Assembly (NCBI RefSeq): GCF_900141765.1
Contig: NZ_FSRK01000001.1
Location: 868,001-932,000 of the forward strand
From: Epilithonimonas zeae
GTDB lineage: Bacteria; Bacteroidota; Bacteroidia; Flavobacteriales; Weeksellaceae
DNA: 64,000 nt
Direction of reading: 5' to 3'
The stretch's first letter is position 1. Every line of letters begins with the position of its first letter. The position numbers were made by a program, and so were the translations under genes. Below the pieces are notes generated by a model that was not told where the DNA came from, searched no databases, and worked only from the letters and a program-made list of their open reading frames with translations. This document shows positions 34,562 through 41,709 of the stretch, in pieces.

Positions 34562-37110
34562 ACGAGTTGCTAAAAATGATTTTGGTTTTTGGTGTCACAC
34601 CTTTGTTAATTGCTTTTGGCTATATATATCTTTTTGGCGAAGTATGGTCAAAAGGTAAAATCGTTTTGGCAGATATTGCTGCCTTCTTCGGATGGATTGG
34701 AAAAGGAGTTAGAAAGTTTAGTGTTGAACAAGAATATCAAGGAACGATAAACAGTATTATCCAAAATTATAATCAAAATTTTGAAAGTCCAATTTTGCCA
34801 AAATGTAAAATTGAGTGGGTAACTGCTGAAAATCAGCAGAATATATTAAAAGAGGGTGAAGCAATTATTTGTTTGAGCTTTAATAAAAAGGACCATAATC
34901 TAAATTTCTATAATGCCACCTTAAACTTTGTTCAAACTGGTTTAATCGCCACTGCAAAGGATTACTTAGACAAACAATCTTCGAAAGCAATTGATTTGCT
35001 TACAACTCATATTATATTAAGAAATAATCGCAAAGAAGTACTGACAACATTTCGCAGAAAACTCAATGAATTTGATGATGAAACAAAGAAGGAATTTGAA
35101 ACGCTTGTACCAACAAATGACAAAGGACTTTTCCTCAATATCCTTTTACCAGAATTTCATTTTTATGGTGAACTTATTGATACTTTACCACCAAGTTCGG
35201 AATTTAATATAGAAGCAAATGGATTATTTAATTGGTTCAAGGAATTAGCAACCAGAGAGTTTGACGAAAGAACCAATCTAAAATACATTTCAAAGAACCT
35301 TAAAGTAGGTGTTATACTCGTTGCGAAAGATGAAACTTGGGAAAGTCAGGGTGCACCAGCATATACAAAATGGGCTGATTATTATGCTACAGAAAATTAC
35401 AATTCTGTATATATTTTGGCTAGAGGTAGCAATGGTTATGAAAGAGCAACAACAGTTACTAAAATTTTAACCCACTCAAAAGGATTTGACCAGATAAACA
35501 AAAATCCTAAAATCAAATGTGTTTCAGCTGAAGGCCAAGAATATATTGTCACCTGTTATTCCTTGAGACCTAACAAAGCAACAATTGAATACTTAGCTTG
35601 GGAAAGTCTCAATGAGCACAGTAAAAACGGAAGATTGGTTCCTGCGATTGTTGATAGTGTTCAAAAAGATACGGTTGTTGTAAACGCGTTTGGACTTAAG
35701 TTTGAACTTGTCAACAATCTACTTTCAGATATTGAAATTCCAGATGCACGGAAAGTATTCAAGATTGAAGATGAGTTATATCTAACTATCATAGAGTTTG
35801 ATAATAATACCCACAATATAATTCTATCAAACAAAGGAACTATATCTGATCCTAAACATTTTATTGAAGCCGTCTTAAATGCGGATAAAGTTTACCTTTG
35901 CAAGGTTGAAAAAATACAAGTTGACAAACAGGGTTTACAAAGAGGACTTAAAGTGTCAACCCCCGAATTAAATCACTGGATTTACATTCCTAGGTATAAA
36001 GCTACGCCAAGCCGATTTCTTGACCTAACTTCTAAATTTCCAATTGGAACAGAATTAGATGTTGTTATTGATAACTATACTTCACATTCATCAAATTTTA
36101 TTGGTCATTTACAAATCCTTTCAAACCCTTGGGAAAACAATACTTTCAAAAAGTTGAAGCCCAATGATATCATTAATGTAACCGTTAAGCAGATTAATGA
36201 GTTTTCGGTTATCTGTGAAATTGAAGAGGGGCTTGAATGTGGATTTCCTAAACAAGAAATTTCGTGGGATTACGCAGAATGCTACACATCCAAATTTAAG
36301 GTTGATGACAAAATTGAAGTACTTATTGTTGCGATTGATGCTAACAAAAAGCGGATAGATGTTTCTATAAAACGACTTTCCAAAACGCCAGAACTTGAGT
36401 ACTTTGACATGAATTCCAAAAAAGTGGTTGATGTGGAAATTACTGAAATAATTCCCGAAAAAGGACTTGTTGTGAAATATCTGGAAGGAAGAAATACTGG
36501 CTTTATTCATTGGTCTGAAATTGGTTATGGTTCAGTGGGACGTTTTGAAAAAATTTACCAAAAAGGGCATAAGATTAAAGCAATGGTGTCAGAATTTGAT
36601 GCTGATAAGAACGGTCTGAAGTTTAGTATTAAAAGACAGTTTGCTCACCAATTCGATGATTGGTCGGAGGCAATAGATGTAGATTCTCCTCTAATGGGAA
36701 AAGTAATTGGTTATTTTGAAAACAGTGCTCAGATTGAATTATATCAAAATGGGAAAACGGTACAGGCATTTATTTTAAGAAAAAATGTTTCGAATTTTGC
36801 CTTTGTTGAAAGAGATGATTTACATAATTATTTACCAATTGACAGCAGTTTTCATTTTTATATTTATGAAATTAATGAGGATAGAAAAACTATTTCCTTG
36901 ACACGAGCAAGATATCTAAAGGATTTTGAACATCCCCAGTATGGAGAAAAAGTTAAAGTTAAATACGTAAAAGAAAATCAAGTCAAAGGTTATTTCTATT
37001 CTGATGAATTGGAAGGTTGGACAAATATTCCCGAAAAAGACATAAAATTTGGTACAACAATCGAAGTTATACCAATTTCACATTCAACAGGGGAATATGA
37101 AATTGTTTGA
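34558..37110 (+). CDS. Membrane-anchored protein with C-terminal S1-like RNA-binding repeats
   Basis: An 850-residue protein. A single transmembrane helix (about residues 5-28) is followed by a large unrecognised region (about 60-520). Then there are two clear S1-like OB domains: about 532-607 (IINVTVKQINEFSVICEIEE to KKRIDVSIKRL) and about 621-694 (VVDVEITEIIPEKGLVVKYL to KNGLKFSIKRQ). A third degenerate one is at about 710-785, ending RKTISLTRARYL. S1 domains bind RNA, so an inner-face membrane protein that captures RNA is suggested. It overlaps the zinc-ribbon gene, and its 3' end faces the dCas12f gene. Confidence 0.65.
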   Translation: MNELLKMILVFGVTPLLIAFGYIYLFGEVWSKGKIVLADIAAFFGWIGKGVRKFSVEQEYQGTINSIIQNYNQNFESPILPKCKIEWVTAENQQNILKEGEAIICLSFNKKDHNLNFYNATLNFVQTGLIATAKDYLDKQSSKAIDLLTTHIILRNNRKEVLTTFRRKLNEFDDETKKEFETLVPTNDKGLFLNILLPEFHFYGELIDTLPPSSEFNIEANGLFNWFKELATREFDERTNLKYISKNLKVGVILVAKDETWESQGAPAYTKWADYYATENYNSVYILARGSNGYERATTVTKILTHSKGFDQINKNPKIKCVSAEGQEYIVTCYSLRPNKATIEYLAWESLNEHSKNGRLVPAIVDSVQKDTVVVNAFGLKFELVNNLLSDIEIPDARKVFKIEDELYLTIIEFDNNTHNIILSNKGTISDPKHFIEAVLNADKVYLCKVEKIQVDKQGLQRGLKVSTPELNHWIYIPRYKATPSRFLDLTSKFPIGTELDVVIDNYTSHSSNFIGHLQILSNPWENNTFKKLKPNDIINVTVKQINEFSVICEIEEGLECGFPKQEISWDYAECYTSKFKVDDKIEVLIVAIDANKKRIDVSIKRLSKTPELEYFDMNSKKVVDVEITEIIPEKGLVVKYLEGRNTGFIHWSEIGYGSVGRFEKIYQKGHKIKAMVSEFDADKNGLKFSIKRQFAHQFDDWSEAIDVDSPLMGKVIGYFENSAQIELYQNGKTVQAFILRKNVSNFAFVERDDLHNYLPIDSSFHFYIYEINEDRKTISLTRARYLKDFEHPQYGEKVKVKYVKENQVKGYFYSDELEGWTNIPEKDIKFGTTIEVIPISHSTGEYEIV

Positions 37111-37119
37111 TGAAGGTAG

Positions 37120-37129
37120 TATCTCACTA
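37120..37129 (+). repeat. 10-bp direct repeat, right of the S1-protein gene
   Basis: TATCTCACTA here and at 39272-39281 bracket the dead-Cas12f/sigma module. On the minus strand it reads TAGTGAGATA. A partial inverted copy (TTAGTGAG) is at 37224-37231. Confidence 0.5.
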
Positions 37130-37278
37130 ACTGTGTAAGTTAAAAAGTTATTCTGGAAAATTTTGAGCCCTTATAGCTTTAGAGAAAAAAGAGCCCACGC
37201 CGTTGTATATACTACGAGAGTATTTAGTGAGTGTATCAAGACCTCACCCTGCGGGTGTACAAGCACCCTCGTTATTTT
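37123..37278 (-). other. Hairpin-rich region directly 3' of the dCas12f-like gene
   Basis: Read on the minus strand, the sequence after the stop codon has GGGTG-cttgta-CACCC-gca-GGGTG (37268 to 37245), which can form alternative hairpins. CTCACTAA pairs with TTAGTGAG over 100 nt, and two GAGCCC copies lie between. TnpB-family genes commonly carry the scaffold RNA or transposon-end hairpins at this place. It may be a remnant of that, a second guide-RNA source, or a terminator. Confidence 0.45.
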
Positions 37279-38373
37279 TTATCCAATAATCAATTCAATT
37301 CCGGCTTTTTCAGCTTTGTATTTTATTTTGTTTTGCAACTCATAATAACTCCAATTACGAAGTACAAACTCCTGTTCTTTTGCAATCCCAATTTTGTCCT
37401 CCTGATTTTTAAGAACGAGTGTGCCTGCCTGCTGGCGGATGCAAAAATCAATAAGTTGCCGACTGTACACGTGAAGCCGATTACTTACATATCTGCTTTC
37501 AAGATTTTCTGTTTTATACAATGCCTTCTGTTTGCGTTTAGCTCCATTTGCTGAACGGGCATAGGCTATGCCATCTTGAATCCTTTTTTGACTTGCCTGA
37601 ATTGCAAGTCTGCGATATAAAAACTCCTCCTTTGATCCTATATTCATTCGGATATTATTGACTTTTACAACTATTGGATGTTCCAAAGATAGGGAAGCTT
37701 CCGCAATGATTTCGGGTTTTAAATGATTCTCTTCCTTTTCAAATTCAAAAACTGCAAGCCAGAATATTTTCCTGTCTTTCAGTTGTATCTGTGAAGTGCA
37801 AAGTTTTATTTCATCTTTTAGCAGGCGTTCCATTATTAGTCGCTTATCAGTATAGTCTTTTCCTAAATATGTTTTAACAGGTATCGCAAACATATTGAAG
37901 CAAAATGCTTTCTTATCAGGATCATACCTTAACTTGCTAATACATTTGATCGGAAGCGGGATTGGAATATCTTTTCTAAAATTCCTTAAAGATTTTAAGC
38001 CTTTCCAATATTCGGCTTTATTTTTAGAAAAAGTAGATTGAATTGTATTGTTGAGGCTTCCAAGAATATCTGTCGGGATTTCCCCTTTGAAGCGGTCAAA
38101 CACCATTCGTGCTGTAGTGCCAGTTTTCGAACGGTTAAACATTCCCGTCTGATCTTTTTTTTCATCAGCTAACTTATATTGTATTTCTTCTGTGAGGTAG
38201 AAGAAATCTTTGATCATTTCCTGAACATACAAATGGGAAACGATTAAGTTTGCCGCTCGGAAGCATCGGTTCTGATATTGGTAGAGTTTTTCCCAAACTT
38301 CTTTTTTTTGATCTGATGGAACATCAATAAGTAACTGAATTTTTCGGGTCAGTGTTATTGTGGATTTTTCCAT
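37279..38373 (-). CDS. Nuclease-dead TnpB/Cas12f-like RNA-guided protein
   Basis: A 364-residue protein from ATG at 38373 (MEKSTITLTRKIQLLID). Its C-terminal half has the TnpB/Cas12f RuvC layout: the first strand (HPIVVKVNN, about 232-240), a Lys/Arg-rich helix with SANGAKRKQKALYKTENLESRY, the second strand (GTLVLKNQED, about 317-326), and the closing SYYELQNKIKYKAEKAGIEL (342-361). The usual catalytic Asp of strand 1 is replaced (KVNN), the usual Glu of strand 2 is Lys (VLKNQ), and the protein stops before the zinc ribbon and third catalytic Asp. It therefore should bind guide RNA and DNA but not cut. It starts 1 nt after the sigma-factor stop (TGATATG). The frame is open further upstream to 38589, but that overlaps the sigma gene and lacks homology. 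Confidence 0.8.
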   Translation of the reverse strand: MEKSTITLTRKIQLLIDVPSDQKKEVWEKLYQYQNRCFRAANLIVSHLYVQEMIKDFFYLTEEIQYKLADEKKDQTGMFNRSKTGTTARMVFDRFKGEIPTDILGSLNNTIQSTFSKNKAEYWKGLKSLRNFRKDIPIPLPIKCISKLRYDPDKKAFCFNMFAIPVKTYLGKDYTDKRLIMERLLKDEIKLCTSQIQLKDRKIFWLAVFEFEKEENHLKPEIIAEASLSLEHPIVVKVNNIRMNIGSKEEFLYRRLAIQASQKRIQDGIAYARSANGAKRKQKALYKTENLESRYVSNRLHVYSRQLIDFCIRQQAGTLVLKNQEDKIGIAKEQEFVLRNWSYYELQNKIKYKAEKAGIELIIG

Positions 38374-38374
38374 A

Positions 38375-39190
38375 TCAAACAGGTATTTCAGAGTTTTTCC
38401 GATTCTGCAAAAATTGATAGGCATAAAGAAACTCCTGATGGACTTCTTTTTCAGAAAGTTTGAGTTCTCTTGCAATGAGTGCAAATGAAGATTTATGTTC
38501 AAATCTTCTGCTGACAATTTCAATTTGTTGACTGCTGAGTTCATCTTGGTGAACCTCATTTGTCTGAGATTTAATAGGTGGCTTGTCATTACAATTTTCC
38601 TTTAGGATTTTTCTTAAATCATCTATTGCTCTACTTACCTCATTGCTTATATCTTTGACACTGCTTCCCATTACTTCTGCAATAGGTTTGTACCGAAAGC
38701 CATATTGAAGACAAAGCTCGATCAAGTGTTTTCTTTTGGGATTAATCACCTTCAAGACCTTATTAACTTCATCAAAATCTTTCTGATCGGATTCCTGACG
38801 AAGAAGATGTTCTTTGTCTTGCATTGGATCGTATCCGACAAGATAATCTTGATAATTTTCAAAACTTTCAAGTGAAGCTGTTAATCTTGCGAATTTATTT
38901 TTCGGAGTATTGAAATACGTTATGCAATCTCTTTTTAGAACAAAACGTAGAAACCCAAGAATATGATTTGGAGTTTCAATGGAGTCACGGTGTAGCCAAA
39001 GCTTAAGAAATGTATCCTGCACAAGGGTTTCCACTACAAAATCATCATCGAGCATTTGTTTTCCAAGCCAGAAAAGGAGTCTTTTGTAGCGTAAATGAAT
39101 ATGTTCTAATGAAGTTGGATTACCTTTTTTCAGCAGTTCATACAGTTGAAAATCAGTAAGCTTTCGGGGCAGTGAGTTTGTTCTTTTCAT
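38375..39190 (-). CDS. ECF-type sigma factor with extra C-terminal helix-turn-helix
   Basis: A 271-residue sigma-70-family protein. Region 2 is at about 30-95 (YKRLLFWLGKQMLDDDFVVE, QDTFLKLWLHRDSI) and region 4 at about 145-197 (KRKHLIELCLQYGFRYKPIA with VKDISNEVSRAIDDLRKIL). An additional region-4-like HTH lies at about 217-263 (SSQQIEIVSRRF, ALIARELKLSEKEVHQEFLYAY). Ordinary ECF factors have about 180-200 residues, so this tail is extra. No anti-sigma gene is next to it. It is 1 nt upstream of the dead Cas12f-like gene, so the two are surely one operon. Confidence 0.8.
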   Translation of the reverse strand: MKRTNSLPRKLTDFQLYELLKKGNPTSLEHIHLRYKRLLFWLGKQMLDDDFVVETLVQDTFLKLWLHRDSIETPNHILGFLRFVLKRDCITYFNTPKNKFARLTASLESFENYQDYLVGYDPMQDKEHLLRQESDQKDFDEVNKVLKVINPKRKHLIELCLQYGFRYKPIAEVMGSSVKDISNEVSRAIDDLRKILKENCNDKPPIKSQTNEVHQDELSSQQIEIVSRRFEHKSSFALIARELKLSEKEVHQEFLYAYQFLQNRKNSEIPV

Positions 39191-39264
39191 AAGCGGTATT
39201 TTTTCAGCTTAATCATTGCTAAAAGAAACTGCTTAGATTACCAAATGAAGTATCTGTACCAATT

Positions 39265-39493
39265 TATGCACTATCTCACTACATCTTGCCTTCAAATAAA
39301 TGGCATGAAACTCAACATATCCGAACTGGGGCACTGGTATACCTTATATGCAGATAAGTGAGCTCACGCCTAGGTCGTGAGCTACTTTACTTATCCTCTC
39401 GCATATTAAAAATTACCAGTTTTCAGTTCGAGATTCTAAGCAATAGCTTCTATATTTCTTTGAAGTATCGCAAAGTTACATTTCAATAACTTA
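39265..39493 (-). ncRNA. Candidate guide RNA upstream of the sigma/dCas12f operon
   Basis: Read on the minus strand: CTTTG/CAAAG hairpin (39475 to 39458); then one long nested structure pairing CGAACTG/CAGTTCG (39430, 39322), ACTGGTA/TACCAGT (39420, 39333), GATAAGT/ACTTATC (39395, 39353) and a perfect 8-bp stem AGCTCACG/CGTGAGCT (39383, 39361) around ACCTAGG. GCATAT strands also face each other, and a TGCC/GGCA hairpin follows. The 3' end GAAGGCAAG resembles the repeat tail of Cas12f guides, and ATGTAGTGAGATAGTGCATA (39284 to 39265) could be the guide. Upstream, a TATATTTG box (39506 to 39499) is in position to start it. Alternatively it is a structured leader of the sigma gene. Confidence 0.65.
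39272..39281 (+). repeat. 10-bp direct repeat, upstream of the sigma gene
   Basis: TATCTCACTA, identical to 37120-37129. It lies inside the predicted guide segment of the candidate RNA. Confidence 0.5.
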
Positions 39494-39498
39494 TTTTA

Positions 39499-39506
39499 CA
39501 AATATA
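39499..39506 (-). promoter_or_regulatory. -7 box for the candidate guide RNA or sigma operon
   Basis: On the minus strand this reads TATATTTG, matching TAnnTTTG. Transcription would begin near 39493, just before the structured region. The -33 TTG is at unusual spacing (11 nt), so control may be unusual. Confidence 0.4.
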
Positions 39507-39522
39507 AATATATTTTACAAAA

Positions 39523-39540
39523 TATGTACTATAGTACATA
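39523..39540. promoter_or_regulatory. 18-bp palindromic operator
   Basis: TATGTACTATAGTACATA is a perfect palindrome 33 nt before the XRE-family gene and between it and the divergent sigma operon. It lies just upstream of the minus-strand -7 box. An XRE dimer site is the obvious reading. Confidence 0.6.
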
Positions 39541-39573
39541 ATATTTTTTAATGTTTTTCATTCACTTTGATTT

Positions 39574-39855
39574 ATGAATGAATCATTAGACGAAATAGAA
39601 AGATATGTTATCAAACGTGTTAAAGAAATACGAGAATCAAAAGGTATTACCCAAGAGGAGCTCTCTCTTTCTATTGGGAAGAATATTGGATTTATTTCAC
39701 AGATAGAAGCACCATCTAAAAAAGCAAAATATAATTTAATTCACCTAAATTTAATTGCAATGGCCTTAGGATGCTCCATAAAAGATTTTCTTCCTGATGA
39801 ACCAATCCGAGATAAGAAATACGATATTAAAGAAATTAAAAATAAGAAATCCTAA
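39574..39855 (+). CDS. XRE-family transcriptional regulator
   Basis: A 93-residue Cro/C1-type helix-turn-helix protein: IRESKGITQEELSLSIGKNIGFISQIEA is the HTH and IAMALGCSIKDFLP the usual fifth-helix region. It is divergent from the sigma/dCas12f operon and faces an 18-bp palindrome, so it may repress both itself and that operon. A perfect terminator hairpin covers its stop codon. Confidence 0.8.
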   Translation: MNESLDEIERYVIKRVKEIRESKGITQEELSLSIGKNIGFISQIEAPSKKAKYNLIHLNLIAMALGCSIKDFLPDEPIRDKKYDIKEIKNKKS

Positions 39856-39876
39856 TTAGAGTTAGGATTTCTTATT
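39841..39876 (+). terminator. Terminator overlapping the XRE gene stop
   Basis: AATAAGAAATCCTAA (39841-39855) pairs perfectly over 15 bp with TTAGGATTTCTTATT (39862-39876), loop TTAGAG, followed by T residues. Confidence 0.8.
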
Positions 39877-39947
39877 TTTAAAGAAGACATCAATAATAAA
39901 TAAAATAATCTAAATAATATTTAAAGCCTTTTTTAATATTTATTCAG

Positions 39948-40210
39948 AAATATGTTGATAAAGGCATTATAATAAAAGATCTAATAGATGGTTTAAATAC
40001 TTCAACTATTAATGGTCGGCTATTTTTGAATCTTATGGCTTATCTTTCTGAGTACGATAGGGAGTTGATAAGAGAAAGAACCAATCCAGAATTATAATCT
40101 GCAAGAACAATAGGCTAAATTGGAGTCGTACTAAAGGGCCATACAGCAGAAACAATTTCTAAAGCGTTACATCTTCGTTCTATTTATAAGGAAGTAATTA
40201 AACGTCCGGA
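39948..40210 (+). pseudogene. Serine recombinase (resolvase/invertase) remnant
   Basis: In frame from 39948 the translation reads KYVDKGIIIKDLIDGLNTST, then RLFLNLMAYLSEYDRELIRE and RTNPEL followed by a stop, and after it SARTIG and another stop. This matches the middle of Hin/resolvase-type serine recombinases (the DGLNTST, AYLSEYDRELIRERT segment) but lacks the N-terminal catalytic Ser region and is broken by two stops. The remaining 270 nt to 40488 show no convincing gene. Confidence 0.65.
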
Positions 40211-40488
40211 AGAAATTTACAAGTCATTTGCATCAACGAGAGTGTATTTAATAGGTATTCTAAAATTCGCCATAATCAGACAGATGAAGAAGTAAATACT
40301 ATGAAGGCTATGGTAAGTTTATATTTATTGTATGTTTTAAATGCTACATAACAATAAATTACTATTTTAGTAAAAAGATAATGCTTTCTACATTATAGCA
40401 TATCACTATTATATTTGGTGTATATGTGTAATGATTAGCGAATGTAAACAAATTAGGTTAAAGCTTAAATAAAACCAAGTATAATCGG

Positions 40489-41709
40489 ATGGTAAATGTT
40501 TTAAACAATAACGAGAAATTAACGCCTTATGTTTTTTACTCAAGATTTTTAAAAGAAGTAGCTGCTGAAATACAAAAAAATAATGATATCAATTTCAAGC
40601 TTGCTGAAAATGGAGATAATTATATTTTTGATTCAAATTATACTTTAGAACCAATTACAATACCTTTAATTTTAAGTTTAACAGAACAACTTAGTAAGTT
40701 TTATTCAAAACCTATAAATCTTAATTTGTATAATAATCACGCAACTAAAAAAGTTCTAAACTTTTTATACAAGAGTGATTTCTTTCATGTTTCTGGCTCG
40801 AATAAAAATCCTTCTTTTCCAATTGGAAGAAATATCTTGAAATTCAACGATGAATATCTGGGAGATTTTATAAATAAGTCTCTAAGACCTGAACATAAAG
40901 TTAGATGTTACTCACTAAATGATAGAAATCATTATCAAGAACTACAAAAATATAAAAACGATGATGAAAGACGTGATTATCTCATTTCTGAATACATCTA
41001 TATTGTAAAAGAGCATTTTCAAGAATTGCTTTTTGATAATGAAAGTACTAATGAAAACTTAGACCTATATATTGAAATACTTTCAGAATTAATAACAAAT
41101 GGAATTTTACATTCAAAGTCTAATACATATGCATTGATGTTTGTTAATAAATTTGGAACAAAGTTTTCCATTTCCGATAATGGTATAGGATTTACTGAGT
41201 CAATTAAAAATAAAAGTGCAGACTTTTTATATCAACCTTTTGAGCTAAAAAATGAAATTGACAAGATCAATAGTTTAAATATTAATGAAAAAATATTACA
41301 AAATCTTAATTTTATTATTGAAACGTTATATTTCTCTTCACTAAAAAACAGAAAAGGATTATTTGATTTAATGGTCTCGGTTGTTTTGAATGCCAATGGT
41401 TATTTTAGACTTCATTCAGAAAACTCACAAATAATAGTTTCTAGTCGAATGACAAAAGAACTTAATATATTAAGTGAATTAAGAACACGTCTATTCAAAT
41501 TACATAGAAAAACTCTCATAAATGGAGGGGGACAAGATATTACAAGTGAAATGGTTATGATTAAAAATGAGATTAAAAATAATTTCATTTCACTTTATAA
41601 AAACATTTGTAATAAGTATAATGAGGATTACAGATTTTCATCCTTACGTTTTTTTAATGTAAAATTTAGAGGTGTTCATATTGAAGTTGAAATGCCTAAT
41701 AAGATATGA
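40489..41709 (+). CDS. GHKL-family ATPase-like protein with STAS-like N-terminus
   Basis: A 406-residue protein. The C-terminal half has the GHKL ATP-binding fold: N box EILSELITNGILHS (about 196-209, Glu and Asn present) and G1 box DNGIGF (230-235), as in HSP90/histidine-kinase/anti-sigma-type ATPases. The N-terminal ~115 residues (NYTLEPITIPLILSLTEQL) look like a STAS-like or substrate domain. It opens a three-gene operon, overlapping the next gene by 4 nt. Very AT-rich, clearly acquired. Partner-switch regulator or defence sensor are possible; not established. Confidence 0.65.
   Translation: MVNVLNNNEKLTPYVFYSRFLKEVAAEIQKNNDINFKLAENGDNYIFDSNYTLEPITIPLILSLTEQLSKFYSKPINLNLYNNHATKKVLNFLYKSDFFHVSGSNKNPSFPIGRNILKFNDEYLGDFINKSLRPEHKVRCYSLNDRNHYQELQKYKNDDERRDYLISEYIYIVKEHFQELLFDNESTNENLDLYIEILSELITNGILHSKSNTYALMFVNKFGTKFSISDNGIGFTESIKNKSADFLYQPFELKNEIDKINSLNINEKILQNLNFIIETLYFSSLKNRKGLFDLMVSVVLNANGYFRLHSENSQIIVSSRMTKELNILSELRTRLFKLHRKTLINGGGQDITSEMVMIKNEIKNNFISLYKNICNKYNEDYRFSSLRFFNVKFRGVHIEVEMPNKI

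Noticed and set aside
37163-37554. Plus-strand frames opposite the dCas12f 3' end
   Set aside because: They are antisense to the dCas12f-like gene and read through hairpins.
37123-38373. Active IS200/IS605 transposon
   Set aside because: No tnpA is nearby, the nuclease is dead, and the gene is tightly joined to a sigma gene, pointing to domestication.
38374-38589. Longer start for the dCas12f-like gene
   Set aside because: It would overlap the sigma gene by over 200 nt, and the extra residues have no homology; ATG at 38373 fits the family start.
37123-39500. CRISPR array next to the Cas12f-like gene
   Set aside because: No repeat-spacer series is present; only isolated hairpins and one 10-bp repeat pair.
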